16,393 bases of DNA from NCBI GenBank assembly GCA_045402695.1, contig JAWPNA010000022.1, positions 1-16,393 of the forward strand, given 5' to 3'. The stretch's first letter is position 1. Each line of letters starts with the position of its first letter. Origin of the DNA: JAWPNA01 sp045402695 (GTDB lineage: Bacteria > Acidobacteriota > Polarisedimenticolia > JACPZX01 > DASXTC01). Shown here piece after piece: positions 7,044 to 15,267 of this stretch. The notes beneath the pieces were generated by a model that had not been told where the DNA came from, searched no databases, and worked only from the letters and a program-made list of their open reading frames with translations. The translations under genes and the position numbers were made by a program.

Positions 7044-10000
7044 CTATGGGCGCGCCTTGCGGCTCCAGCGGTCGAAGCTCCGGATGAACAGGACCCGTAC
7101 GTCCCCGCCTCCCGAAATGTCCGGGACGGTGGTCGTGATGCCGTGGTTGATCCTCACGACGCACAGCGTGCTCCAGGGGCCCGAGAACTGGAAGTGGATG
7201 CCGGCACCCATCGCGCGCTCGTAACCGGGACCGAAATCCTCTTCGCTCTGGACCCAGGCGTGATCGAGGCCAATGTCCACGCGGAATTCCTTCCGGATCG
7301 AGAAGCTGTAGCCAGTCGCGACCACCAGGCCGCGGTCGAAGTGGATGCCCGAGCCGCCGTATCCGCTCACGCTTGCCGCGCGGAAGTCGCCCAGCTCGAA
7401 GCGCGAGAAGCGATCCAGCCCGCGACCGTCAAACCCCGAGAGGCTCAGGTCTATCTTCTGGAACGTCGTCGTGTAGAAACTCTTGCGCAGGTCGAGACCG
7501 AAGCGGGTGAAGTCGCGGTCATCGGGGCTGAAGGGAGTGCCCGGCAGACCCCAGGCGGTCCACCGGCTGCGCCGCACCACCTCGCCCCAGCCCCCAGCCA
7601 TGTAGCCGGAGCGGTTGAACTCCAGCCGCAGGAGTGTTCCCACCTCGGTGCCGTCAGCCGGCAGCACGAACTCCTTGTCCGTCTTGCTTCGCCTCGTGAA
7701 GTTCATGTAGCCGGCGCGCGGCTCGAGACTCCACCTGGCGAAGTTGCCCATCGGCAGGGCGAGCGCCGCGCGCACCGTCTCGTGCAGCACGTCGATCGTC
7801 TCGCCTGACTCGGTCCCCTCCATGGTGGCGAGCTTGTCCCGGGCGGCCAGCCCCTCGAAGGTGCCGCGCAGCGTCAGGGCGAGCGGCCGCCGGCCGGGGG
7901 CGGGATGCGTGAGGCGGGGGTTGGTCCACGAGATGTCGGCGAACGGGCCCGCCCAGGCGATGTCAAGTTGGGTGCCGGTGTTCCGAAAGTTGAAGTCGAA
8001 GAAGTTCACCCCGGCGAACGGCAGGCCGGGGTCTGCGTCGAGCCCGACGTTGATGCCCATGACGACGAAGGCGTTGCGGGGGATGCTGGCGCTGGTCAGT
8101 TGTTCCTGCCCGCCGCGGGCGTCGAGCCGGTAATACCCTTCGTCGGTTTCGCGAAACAGCGGAAGTCCGGAGGCGTGGGCGCCGGCGAGATTCTCCAGGA
8201 ACTGCTCCTCGTTGACCGCGAAACCGGTGAACCGCGCCTCGCGCTCCACGACCAGGTTCTGTCCCAGAACCTCGAACACCATCTGGCCCGTCGCGGTCAC
8301 CGGCAGCCAGTATTCTCCTGAGGTCAGGCTGACCGGCTCGAACCGGTAAGTCACATGGTTGGAGCGCAATGGGTCCTTCAAGCCGCCCTGTACCGCCTCC
8401 ATGCGCACGCGCGCGAAGACCGCGGTGTCGATGAAGATGCGTCCCTCGTAGAAGCTCCCCTCGAGGGAGGCGGGCGCGAACGCGAGGACATAGCAGTCGC
8501 GGCCATCCGCCTGCTCTCGTCCCTCGAGCCGGTAGCGGTATCCCTCGTCCAGGACGATGTCGAGCGGAATCTCCTGGACCTTCTCGGGCTGAATGAACGG
8601 AAGGTAGGGCGGGCTCTTGCCGCGCCACCGCGCTCCGTCCACGAAGAGCGCGGTCTGCTGATAGTCCTGCTTGCCGTCGTGCACGTAAAGGTTGTTCTCG
8701 GTCAGGACATCCACCGACTGGGCGAGGGAGGCGACCCGGTAGTGGATCGAGACGGTCGCGCGGGCCTCGTAGTGTCTCAGCCGTCCCTCCTGCGACGCGC
8801 GAAACTCCCGCTCCTTCGCGATGATCTCCTCGGCGGTCAGTTCCCGGTCCGCCCGAACCTCCATGCTCTGCAGCGGGAGACCTGTGGCGGCGAGACGGTA
8901 TCGCAGCAGCAGGTAGTCGGCGCGCAAAGAGAGCGAGAGGGCGCTGCCGGACGGCGCCGAGTCGGCGACCGGTGATGCGGAGAGGTCCTCGGGATTGAGG
9001 ATCTCGATCTCTTCCATAGGCGACTTCACCACGAACGAGACCGATGCGTTCCTCTCCTGAGCGATGCTCCTGTATGCCGCCAGGCCATCTCTGCGGCGCG
9101 CATCGAGAAACGCGAGCACGCGCGCCTCGTTTCCGGGATCGAACGGCAGTGCCGCGGGCAAGGCGGCGGCCATCCCGGACGGGAAGAGCGCGCGCAGCCA
9201 CGACAGGAGATACCCGGGGCGGACAGCCCCGTCGCCGGCCTCCGCTTCGGCGCGCGCGGTTTCGAACAAGACAACCGCCACTCCCGCAGCCTGCGCTTCA
9301 AGGTAGGTCCGGGCGGGGCCGCCCGGAAAAGCGGCCGACTCAATCATTTCATCCGTGATCCAGAGCGCGGCCCTCGGATGAAGATCGTCCCGGAGCCGCC
9401 TGACCGGATCGAGCTGAGCTGCGCCGGCGGCGGCCAGGGCGTCCGCGTACGGGGCGACGTCCGCGGCGAAGAGATCGCGGAGCCAGTCGGCGTCCGCCAC
9501 CCCGATCGAGCCGATCGCCACGCGTGCGCCCGCGGAATGGATCGCGACAGCCGCCTTCTTGAGCAGGAAGGCATATGCCCTCGGCTCGTGGCGCGACGCG
9601 GGCTGCTCGAAGACCTGATAGGCGGCGACCCGGTCGCCTGCCCTCCGGGCGAGTTCCCCGACCATCGTGGCCCAGCCGTCGGCGAGGGAATGATCTCCCG
9701 CGGGGCCGGCGGGCTCGGGCCCCAGCGATCCGAAGCCATCCTCGACCAGACGCACGACCACCTTCAGCCCGGCGGCCCGCGCGGCGTCGAGCAGGGGGTC
9801 GAGCCCGGCCGGATCCTCCAACTCGGCGCGACCCGCGCGGACCAGAAGGTAACAAGGGGTGCCGGGAGAGGGGCTTTGCAACCCGGGAGGGATTCTTGCC
9901 CCGGCATTCGCCACGGAGGCGGGGCCGCCACCCTCCGGTGCGGGAAGCGCCGTCAGCCCGACGCCAGCAGCATCGGCTGCCTCGGCGTCGCGACTCTCCA

Positions 10001-10142
10001 CGGCACCGGTGAGATCCTGGGCCGGGGCGAGCCCCCAGGCCAGCGCCGCCAGCGCGACGACGGCGCACGAGGCGCGCGCGCTCGACAGCAGGACTCCCCG
10101 GCGGGAGGTCCGTGCCGCGGGCTTCCTTCGAATCGTGTTCAA
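7044..10142 (-). CDS. Large exported multidomain protein: degenerate glycosidase-like barrel, LolA-like region, C-terminal outer-membrane beta-barrel
   Basis: A 1032-residue protein. The start is TTG 10142, with GGAG (10154-10151) 8 bases upstream; no later start precedes the signal sequence. The N-terminus has a basic region with SRRGVLL (13-19), twin-arginine-like, and a hydrophobic stretch about 26-39. Residues about 95-365 look like a TIM barrel of the GH39/GH5 kind (YLLVRAG, GLKVVVRLVEDGF, RVAAYQVFEQPA, RVAIGSIG, ALWITDEM, VAVVLFETA), followed by a beta-sandwich to about 425. The usual NEP acid/base motif reads EQP (Gln180), so glycosidase activity is doubtful. Residues about 455-660 (YRYRLEGREQADGRDCYVLA, IFIDTAVFARVRMEAVQGG) resemble LolA-like lipid-binding sheets. 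Residues about 690-1032 alternate aromatic and polar residues in strands, as in an outer-membrane barrel, but do not end in the usual aromatic residue. I know no named gene with this order; the function is unknown. Domain calls are from pattern only. Confidence 0.75.
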   Translation of the reverse strand: MNTIRRKPAARTSRRGVLLSSARASCAVVALAALAWGLAPAQDLTGAVESRDAEAADAAGVGLTALPAPEGGGPASVANAGARIPPGLQSPSPGTPCYLLVRAGRAELEDPAGLDPLLDAARAAGLKVVVRLVEDGFGSLGPEPAGPAGDHSLADGWATMVGELARRAGDRVAAYQVFEQPASRHEPRAYAFLLKKAAVAIHSAGARVAIGSIGVADADWLRDLFAADVAPYADALAAAGAAQLDPVRRLRDDLHPRAALWITDEMIESAAFPGGPARTYLEAQAAGVAVVLFETARAEAEAGDGAVRPGYLLSWLRALFPSGMAAALPAALPFDPGNEARVLAFLDARRRDGLAAYRSIAQERNASVSFVVKSPMEEIEILNPEDLSASPVADSAPSGSALSLSLRADYLLLRYRLAATGLPLQSMEVRADRELTAEEIIAKEREFRASQEGRLRHYEARATVSIHYRVASLAQSVDVLTENNLYVHDGKQDYQQTALFVDGARWRGKSPPYLPFIQPEKVQEIPLDIVLDEGYRYRLEGREQADGRDCYVLAFAPASLEGSFYEGRIFIDTAVFARVRMEAVQGGLKDPLRSNHVTYRFEPVSLTSGEYWLPVTATGQMVFEVLGQNLVVEREARFTGFAVNEEQFLENLAGAHASGLPLFRETDEGYYRLDARGGQEQLTSASIPRNAFVVMGINVGLDADPGLPFAGVNFFDFNFRNTGTQLDIAWAGPFADISWTNPRLTHPAPGRRPLALTLRGTFEGLAARDKLATMEGTESGETIDVLHETVRAALALPMGNFARWSLEPRAGYMNFTRRSKTDKEFVLPADGTEVGTLLRLEFNRSGYMAGGWGEVVRRSRWTAWGLPGTPFSPDDRDFTRFGLDLRKSFYTTTFQKIDLSLSGFDGRGLDRFSRFELGDFRAASVSGYGGSGIHFDRGLVVATGYSFSIRKEFRVDIGLDHAWVQSEEDFGPGYERAMGAGIHFQFSGPWSTLCVVRINHGITTTVPDISGGGDVRVLFIRSFDRWSRKARP

Positions 10143-10215
10143 CCGGCCGGCTCCAACGTGAGACTGGGATCAGCCTAGCACCCGCGACGGAATCGGACCG
10201 CCAGCGCCAGAATTC

Positions 10216-10244
10216 TTGACCGTGTGGGAGCGCTATGTTACGGT
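10216..10244 (+). promoter_or_regulatory. Weak candidate promoter upstream of gcvT
   Basis: TTGACC (10216-10221) is a 5/6 match to the -35 consensus. With a 17-base spacer the -10 would be TACGGT (10239-10244), only 3/6. A start near 10251 would give a leader of about 65 bases. I looked for a glycine riboswitch in this leader and saw no support. The rest of the 172-base divergent gap (10143-10314) holds nothing else I can name. Confidence 0.25.
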
Positions 10245-10314
10245 GGCGCCGCCCTTCGGGAACCCCGGCCGGGCATCCAATTCACGACATGACCCTCCGG
10301 AACAGGGGCGTCCT

Positions 10315-11424
10315 TTGGAAGCCTCACTGAATCTGAAGAAGACGCCTCTCCACGAGATCCACAAGCAGTGCGGCGCGCGCTTGGTGGAATTTGCGGGCTG
10401 GGACATGCCGGTGCAATACGCCGGCGTCATCGAGGAACACCTTGCGGTGCGCCGGCACGCGGGCCTCTTCGACGTCTCCCACATGGGGGAGATCATCATC
10501 CGCGGACCGGGCGCGCTCGCCGCCGTGCAGCGGCTCACCAGCAACGACGCCTCCCGCCTCAGGGATGGTCTCGCCCAGTACTCCGCGCTGACCACCCAGA
10601 AGGGGACTCCCGTGGATGACATCCTGGTCCACCGGATTGCCGCCGATCAGTTCCTCCTGTGCGTTAACGCCGCCAACGACGACAAGGACTTCGCCTGGAT
10701 CAGCGAACATCTCCCGCAGGGGGCCAAGGCTGATCATGCCAGCGACCGCTACGCGCAGCTCGCGCTTCAGGGGCCTGCCGCGCAGACGATCCTCGCCACC
10801 CTGACCTCGGCAGCGCTTTCCGGGATGCCCGCTTTCAGCTTCACGCATGATCGGGTCGCGGAAAGAACGGCGTTGATCGCGCGCACCGGCTACACCGGGG
10901 AGGACGGCTTCGAGATCTACTGCGCCCCGGCCGAAGCGCCGGCCATCTGGGAGGCGCTCATGGAGAGAGGGCGCCCGCACGGTCTGGAGCCGGTGGGGCT
11001 GGGGGCGCGCGACACGCTGCGGCTCGAGGCATGCCTGTCTCTCTACGGCAACGACATTGACGACACCACGACGCTCCTGGAGGCGGGACTGAACTTCATC
11101 GTCAAGCTCGACAAAGGAGACTTCATCGGGCGCGATGCCCTCGTCAGGCAGAAGAGGGAAGGGCTGAAGCGCAGGCTCGTGGGCTTTCACATGGTGGACC
11201 GTGGCGTGGCAAGGCATGGGTATCCCGTCCTCTGCGGTGGACGGGAGGCGGGGCAGGTCACCAGCGGCACCTACGCGCCTTATCTGCGCAAGAACCTGGG
11301 CCTGACGTATCTTCCGATCGAGCACGCGGTTGAAGGGCGCGAGTTCGACGTCGTCATCCGCGCCAAGCCCGTGCATGCTATCGTGGCTCGGACGCCTTTC
11401 TACAAGCGGGCCAGATCGATCTGA
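10315..11424 (+). CDS. gcvT: Aminomethyltransferase, glycine cleavage system T protein
   Basis: A 369-residue cytoplasmic enzyme that takes the aminomethyl group from lipoyl-GcvH, passes its methylene group to tetrahydrofolate and releases ammonia. LHEIHKQCGARLVEFAGWDMPVQY near the start, LFDVSHMGEI (51-60), the catalytic Asp101 in PVDDILVHR, Asn118 in LCVNAAN, and GYTGEDGFEIY are all typical GcvT motifs, and the length is normal (360-375). The C-terminal part has TSGTYAPYL and ends IVARTPFYK as in the family. I chose TTG 10315, with AGGGG (10304-10308) 6 bases upstream; it starts two turns before the conserved LKKTPLHEIH. A longer in-frame TTG at 10216 would add 33 nonconserved residues and coincides with a possible -35 element. 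First gene of a four-gene gcv operon; gcvH follows after 34 bases. Confidence 0.97.
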   Translation: MEASLNLKKTPLHEIHKQCGARLVEFAGWDMPVQYAGVIEEHLAVRRHAGLFDVSHMGEIIIRGPGALAAVQRLTSNDASRLRDGLAQYSALTTQKGTPVDDILVHRIAADQFLLCVNAANDDKDFAWISEHLPQGAKADHASDRYAQLALQGPAAQTILATLTSAALSGMPAFSFTHDRVAERTALIARTGYTGEDGFEIYCAPAEAPAIWEALMERGRPHGLEPVGLGARDTLRLEACLSLYGNDIDDTTTLLEAGLNFIVKLDKGDFIGRDALVRQKREGLKRRLVGFHMVDRGVARHGYPVLCGGREAGQVTSGTYAPYLRKNLGLTYLPIEHAVEGREFDVVIRAKPVHAIVARTPFYKRARSI

Positions 11425-11458
11425 ACTTCACATCAGACTGAACAGGACGGAGAGCGGC

Positions 11459-11854
11459 ATGTACCCCGACAACCTCAAGTACACCAAGGACCACGAGTGG
11501 ATCGAAATCGGCGGGGACATCGGCACGGTGGGCGTCACCTTCTTCGCCCAGAAAGAGCTCGGAGATGTGGTCTTCGTGGAGTTGCCACAGGTGGGCCGCC
11601 GGCTGCAGCAGGGCGAAGAGTTCGGCACGATCGAATCGGTCAAAGCGGTGTCGGAGATTTACAGCCCCGTGGCGGGGGAGGTGGTGGAGATCAATACCGA
11701 GCTGAACGATCACCCGGAGATCGTCAACCAGGATCCCTATGGTAGAGGCTGGATCCTGAAGCTGCGCTTCGTTGACGCCATGGACGCCAAGTCGCTCGGC
11801 GGCCTGATGGACGCAAGGGCCTACCGTTCCTACGTCGGTCAAGCGAGCGCCTGA
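11459..11854 (+). CDS. gcvH: Glycine cleavage system H protein (lipoyl carrier)
   Basis: A 131-residue lipoyl-carrier protein that shuttles the aminomethyl intermediate between the P, T and L proteins. YPDNLKYTKDHEWIEI opens the protein as in most GcvH sequences; GVTFFAQKELGDVVFVELP and GTIESVKAVSEIYSPVAGEV follow. The lipoylation site is Lys62 in ESVKAVS. The end (GWILKLR, then the Ala/Gly-rich helix with YRSYV) is complete and the length is standard. ATG 11459 has GGAG (11449-11452) 6 bases upstream. It lies between gcvT and gcvPA (19 bases), within the operon. Lipoylation enzymes are not encoded in the window. Confidence 0.97.
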   Translation: MYPDNLKYTKDHEWIEIGGDIGTVGVTFFAQKELGDVVFVELPQVGRRLQQGEEFGTIESVKAVSEIYSPVAGEVVEINTELNDHPEIVNQDPYGRGWILKLRFVDAMDAKSLGGLMDARAYRSYVGQASA

Positions 11855-11873
11855 AGGGGGGGATCGAAGACCC

Positions 11874-13229
11874 ATGCGCTTCTTCCCCCAGGGAGACGAA
11901 GATCTCCGCGCGATGCTGGCGGCGGTGGGGGTCGCCTCGCCGGACGATCTCTTCCGATCGATCCCCGAGAAGCTGAGGCTGAGGCGCGATCTCGACCTGC
12001 CGCCTCCCCATTCCGAGCTGGAGCTGCGACGCAAGATGGGCCGGATGGCCGCCGCCAACGCCTCGGCGGCCACGCACTCGATCTTCCTGGGCGCCGGCGC
12101 CTACAATCACTACGTCCCGGCTGCTGTGTGGCAGCTCCTCCTGCGATCCGAATTCTATACTTCCTATACACCCTACCAGCCGGAGATCAGCCAAGGCACG
12201 CTGCAGGCCACCTTCGAGTACCAGAGCCTGATCGCCTCCCTGACCGAGATGGATATCTCCAACGCCTCACTCTATGACGGCGCCTCGGCGCTGGCGGAGG
12301 GGGTGCTCATGGCCCACCGGATCGCGACGCGCGGCACGGTCCTCGTTTCGGCGGGGGTGCACCCTCACTATCTGAAGGTCGTGCGGTCGTACGTGCGCAA
12401 CCTGGGCGTGGAGGTGGTCACGATCCCCATCGGCTCCGATGGGACCACCGATCTGGCGAAGATGCGATCGGCGATCTCCTCGGCGGGCGGCGGCGTGTTC
12501 GCCGCGGCGGTGCAGAACCCCAACTTCTTCGGCTGCATCGAGGACCTGTCTTCCGCGTCGGCATTGGCTCGCGAGGGAGGCGCGCTTCTGGAGGTCGTCG
12601 TCAACGAGCCAATCTCCCTGGGGTTGCTGCGCGGTCCGGGCCATCACGGCGCCGACGTGACACTCGGTGAGGCACACGCGCTGGGCACCCCGCTTCAGTT
12701 CGGTGGACCGTTCCTCGGCTTCATGGCGGCAAAGGAGTCACTCGCCCGGCGGATGCCCGGACGCCTCGTGGGCGAGGCCGTGGACGGGCAAGGTCGGCGC
12801 GGATACGTGCTCACTCTGGCCACCCGCGAGCAGCATATCCGGCGGGAGAAGGCCACCTCGAACATCTGCACGAACCAAGGACTGATCGCCTTGGCCGCCA
12901 CCATCTATATGTGTCTCATGGGCAAGCATGGCCTGCGAGAGGCGGCCGTCCAGAGCCACAGCAAGGCGGTCTGGGCGCGGCAGCGCCTGGCCCAGGTGAA
13001 AGGGTGCCGGCCCCGTTTCGTCGGGCGCATTTTCAACGAATTCGTGCTGGATCTACCCGCCTCACCGGATGACGTCAACCAGGAGCTCCTGAGCCGGGGG
13101 ATCATCGGCGGTCTTTCTCTGGGAGGCCACCATCCAGGGATGTCCCGCTCGATGCTGCTTTGCTTCACGGAGATGAACACCCGCGAGGAGATCGAACGTC
13201 TGGCGACTTCCCTGGAGGAAATCCTGTGA
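11874..13229 (+). CDS. gcvPA: Glycine dehydrogenase (decarboxylating) subunit 1
   Basis: A 451-residue alpha subunit of the two-subunit P protein, which decarboxylates glycine with pyridoxal phosphate and loads the aminomethyl group on lipoyl-GcvH. Motifs of the subunit are clear: FLGAGAYNHYVPAAV near residue 63-77, FYTSYTPYQPEISQGTLQ, YDGASALAEG, GGPFLGFMA, MPGRLVGEAVD, and REQHIRREKATSNICTNQ, followed by the conserved small domain ending LCFTEMNTREEIE. Length fits the usual 440-450. ATG 11874 is preceded by a run of G (AGGGGGG) at a rather long spacing of about 11 bases. The PLP lysine lies in the partner subunit. The stop overlaps the GTG start of gcvPB, so the two subunits are probably made in a coupled way. 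The split form is common outside proteobacteria and eukaryotes. Confidence 0.97.
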   Translation: MRFFPQGDEDLRAMLAAVGVASPDDLFRSIPEKLRLRRDLDLPPPHSELELRRKMGRMAAANASAATHSIFLGAGAYNHYVPAAVWQLLLRSEFYTSYTPYQPEISQGTLQATFEYQSLIASLTEMDISNASLYDGASALAEGVLMAHRIATRGTVLVSAGVHPHYLKVVRSYVRNLGVEVVTIPIGSDGTTDLAKMRSAISSAGGGVFAAAVQNPNFFGCIEDLSSASALAREGGALLEVVVNEPISLGLLRGPGHHGADVTLGEAHALGTPLQFGGPFLGFMAAKESLARRMPGRLVGEAVDGQGRRGYVLTLATREQHIRREKATSNICTNQGLIALAATIYMCLMGKHGLREAAVQSHSKAVWARQRLAQVKGCRPRFVGRIFNEFVLDLPASPDDVNQELLSRGIIGGLSLGGHHPGMSRSMLLCFTEMNTREEIERLATSLEEIL

Positions 13230-14719
13230 CCGGTGACTCACGGCCGATGGGCACCAGGCCCGGGCTCAACCGGACCGAGAGGGTCATCTTCGAGATCTCC
13301 TCTCCCGGGAGCCGTGGATACGAGCTGCCGCCGCTGGACGTGCCGGAAGCGGACCTCTCCGACCTTGGCGAAGCGTTGCGCCACGACGTGGCCGGGCTCC
13401 CGGAGGCCAGCGAAGTGGATGTCGTGCGCCACTTCGTGAGGCTCTCGCGGCTCAACTACGCGGTGGATCTCGGGCTCTATCCTCTCGGCTCCTGCACCAT
13501 GAAGTACAACCCGAAGATCAACGAAGAGATGGCGCGCCTCGACGGATTCTCCCTGATTCATCCGATGCAGCCGGAGGGCACCGTCCAGGGGGCGTTGCGG
13601 CTGATGCACGAGCTGGCGGGGCTTCTTCAGGAAATCACGGGAATGCACCGGTTCACGCTGCAGCCGGCGGCGGGCGCCCAGGGCGAGATGACCGGCATCA
13701 TGATTGCCCGCGCTCACCTGGAGAGGCAGGGCGATCCGCGCAAGGTGATCCTGATCCCCGACTCGGCCCACGGCACGAACCCCGCCTCGGCACATGTCTG
13801 CGGCTACACGGTGGAGGAGATCGCCTCCAACAGCGACGGTTGCGTTGACGTGGAGGCGCTGCGCCGCCGGATGGGGTCGGATGTAGCCGCGCTGATGCTC
13901 ACCAACCCCAACACGCTGGGCATCTTCGAGCGCGACATTGAGCAGATTTGCAGCATCGTCCACGAAAAGGGCGGGCTGACCTACTGCGACGGGGCCAACA
14001 TGAATGCTCTGGTGGGCGTGGCCCGTCCAGGCGACATGGGGGTGGATATCCTGCACCTGAACCTGCACAAGACGTTCTCCACGCCACACGGCGGCGGCGG
14101 CCCTGGCAGCGGCCCGGTGGGAGTGATCAAAATGCTGGAGCCGTACCTTCCCGTGCCCGTGGTGTCGGAGAGCGGCAGGGTCTGCCGGCTTGACTGGGAC
14201 AGACCGCACTCGGTGGGGAAGGTGTCGAGCTTCGTGGGTAACTTCGGAATGCACGTGCGAGCCTACGCCTACATCCTCTCGCTCGGGCCGAAGGGGCTGC
14301 GAGGGGTGGCCGAACGGGCGGTGCTCAACGCCAACTACATCAGGGCCCGGCTCAAGGACACCTACCACCTTCCCTACAGCCATCCCACCATGCACGAAGT
14401 GATCTTCGACGACGGAATCCAGCAGCAGGCCTCGGGAGGAAAGGTGAGGACCCTCGACATCGCGAAGCGACTGATCGATTACGGGTTCCACCCGCCGACG
14501 ATCTATTTCCCGCTGATCGTGCACGGAGCGCTGATGATCGAGCCCACCGAGACCGAGTCGCGCCAGGAGCTCGACGCTTTCATCGAGGCGATGAAGGCGA
14601 TCGATCGGGAGTCACGAGAGGATCCCGACCTGGTGACCTCGGCGCCTCACCACACCCCCGTCGGCCGGCTCGACGAGGCCGCCGCCGCGCGCAAGCCGAA
14701 GCTACGCTGGAAGCCCTAG
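13226..14719 (+). CDS. gcvPB: Glycine dehydrogenase (decarboxylating) subunit 2
   Basis: The 497-residue beta subunit of the P protein, carrying the PLP site. Family motifs seen: LNYAVDLGLYPLGSCTMKYNPK, FSLIHPMQPEGTVQGAL, LQPAAGAQGEMTG, IPDSAHGTNPASA, MLTNPNTLGIFE, and HLNLHKTFSTPHGGGGPG with the Schiff-base Lys282. The C-terminal part has HEVIFD, DYGFHPPTIYFPLIVHGALM and EPTETESRQELDAF. Start GTG 13226 is supported by GGAGG (13214-13218) 7 bases upstream and by a four-base overlap with the gcvPA stop (GTGA); upstream in-frame ATG 13160 lies inside gcvPA. Last gene of gcvT-gcvH-gcvPA-gcvPB; no gcvL (dihydrolipoyl dehydrogenase) is here, which is normal since that subunit is shared and often elsewhere. 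Its last 18 bases overlap the convergent maf gene. Confidence 0.97.
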   Translation: MTGDSRPMGTRPGLNRTERVIFEISSPGSRGYELPPLDVPEADLSDLGEALRHDVAGLPEASEVDVVRHFVRLSRLNYAVDLGLYPLGSCTMKYNPKINEEMARLDGFSLIHPMQPEGTVQGALRLMHELAGLLQEITGMHRFTLQPAAGAQGEMTGIMIARAHLERQGDPRKVILIPDSAHGTNPASAHVCGYTVEEIASNSDGCVDVEALRRRMGSDVAALMLTNPNTLGIFERDIEQICSIVHEKGGLTYCDGANMNALVGVARPGDMGVDILHLNLHKTFSTPHGGGGPGSGPVGVIKMLEPYLPVPVVSESGRVCRLDWDRPHSVGKVSSFVGNFGMHVRAYAYILSLGPKGLRGVAERAVLNANYIRARLKDTYHLPYSHPTMHEVIFDDGIQQQASGGKVRTLDIAKRLIDYGFHPPTIYFPLIVHGALMIEPTETESRQELDAFIEAMKAIDRESREDPDLVTSAPHHTPVGRLDEAAAARKPKLRWKP

Positions 14720-15256
14720 CATCCCGTACACCAGCTCCAGGGGCAGGCCCACCACGTTGCTGTACGAGCCCCGGATCGCGGTGACGAACAGGCCGGCCTT
14801 CTCCTGGATCCCGTAGGCGCCGGCCTTGTCCAGCGGTTCGCCGCAGGCGACGTACCATTCGATCTCCGCGTGCGAGAGCTTGCGGAACGTGACGTGAGTG
14901 ATCGAGAGGCCGCTTTCGACAAGCGCCCCTCTCGCCCTCCACAAGGCCACGCCCGTGACGACGCGGTGAGTCCTGCCCGAGAGGATCTGGAGCATCCGGC
15001 GTGCATCGCGTGCATCGCGTGGCTTGCCAAGGATTGCGCCCCCGGCGACCACCACCGTGTCGGCTCCCAGCACCAGGCCCTGTTTCAGCCGGCGCGCGAC
15101 GTCGCGGGCCTTTTCCGAGGCGGCGCGCTCGGCGAAGTGCGCGGCGGTCTCCCGCGGATGCGGGGCCTCGGGCACCGCGGATGGAATCACCCTGAAAGAG
15201 TACCCCGCGGCCCGCAGCAGCTCGGCGCGCCGTGGTGAAGCGGAGGCCAGGATCAC
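14702..15256 (-). CDS. maf: Maf family nucleotide pyrophosphatase (YhdE-type, dTTP/UTP)
   Basis: A 184-residue cytoplasmic nucleoside triphosphate pyrophosphatase, a housecleaning enzyme that hydrolyses NTPs to NMP and diphosphate; the family is also linked to septum inhibition. ILASASPRRAELL begins the protein with the S-x-SPRR phosphate-binding loop (5-10). GADTVV carries the catalytic Asp66, LGKP gives Lys78, and SGRTHRVVTGV follows. The segment EPLDKAGAYGIQ with Gln151 and the end GSYSNVVGLPLELV match the YhdE subgroup (dTTP/UTP) rather than YceF. The start is GTG 15256 with GAGG about 9 bases upstream. It lies 11 bases after the DUF3467 gene, likely the same transcript, and overlaps the end of gcvPB by 18 bases. 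A GTGCATCGC direct repeat inside (near 15000) simply encodes DARDAR. Confidence 0.95.
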   Translation of the reverse strand: MILASASPRRAELLRAAGYSFRVIPSAVPEAPHPRETAAHFAERAASEKARDVARRLKQGLVLGADTVVVAGGAILGKPRDARDARRMLQILSGRTHRVVTGVALWRARGALVESGLSITHVTFRKLSHAEIEWYVACGEPLDKAGAYGIQEKAGLFVTAIRGSYSNVVGLPLELVYGMLGLPA

Positions 15257-15267
15257 CTGCCCGCGCC

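Noticed and set aside
7963..9201. 412-codon open frame on the minus strand
   Set aside because: Shifted-frame shadow of the large barrel gene, dominated by Arg, Gly and Pro.
10222..10314. Glycine riboswitch ahead of gcvT
   Set aside because: The leader is short and I could not find the paired aptamer core or tandem arrangement; a covariance search would settle it.
10216..10314. N-terminal extension of GcvT from TTG 10216
   Set aside because: The 33 extra residues are not GcvT-like, the TTG lacks a ribosome site, and AGGGG is well placed for TTG 10315.
13238..14524. 428-codon open frame on the minus strand
   Set aside because: Antisense to gcvPB, whose motifs and catalytic lysine are unmistakable.
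15000..15023. Tandem GTGCATCGC repeat
   Set aside because: It encodes a DARDAR segment within the intact maf frame; only two copies, no sign of a mobile or regulatory repeat.
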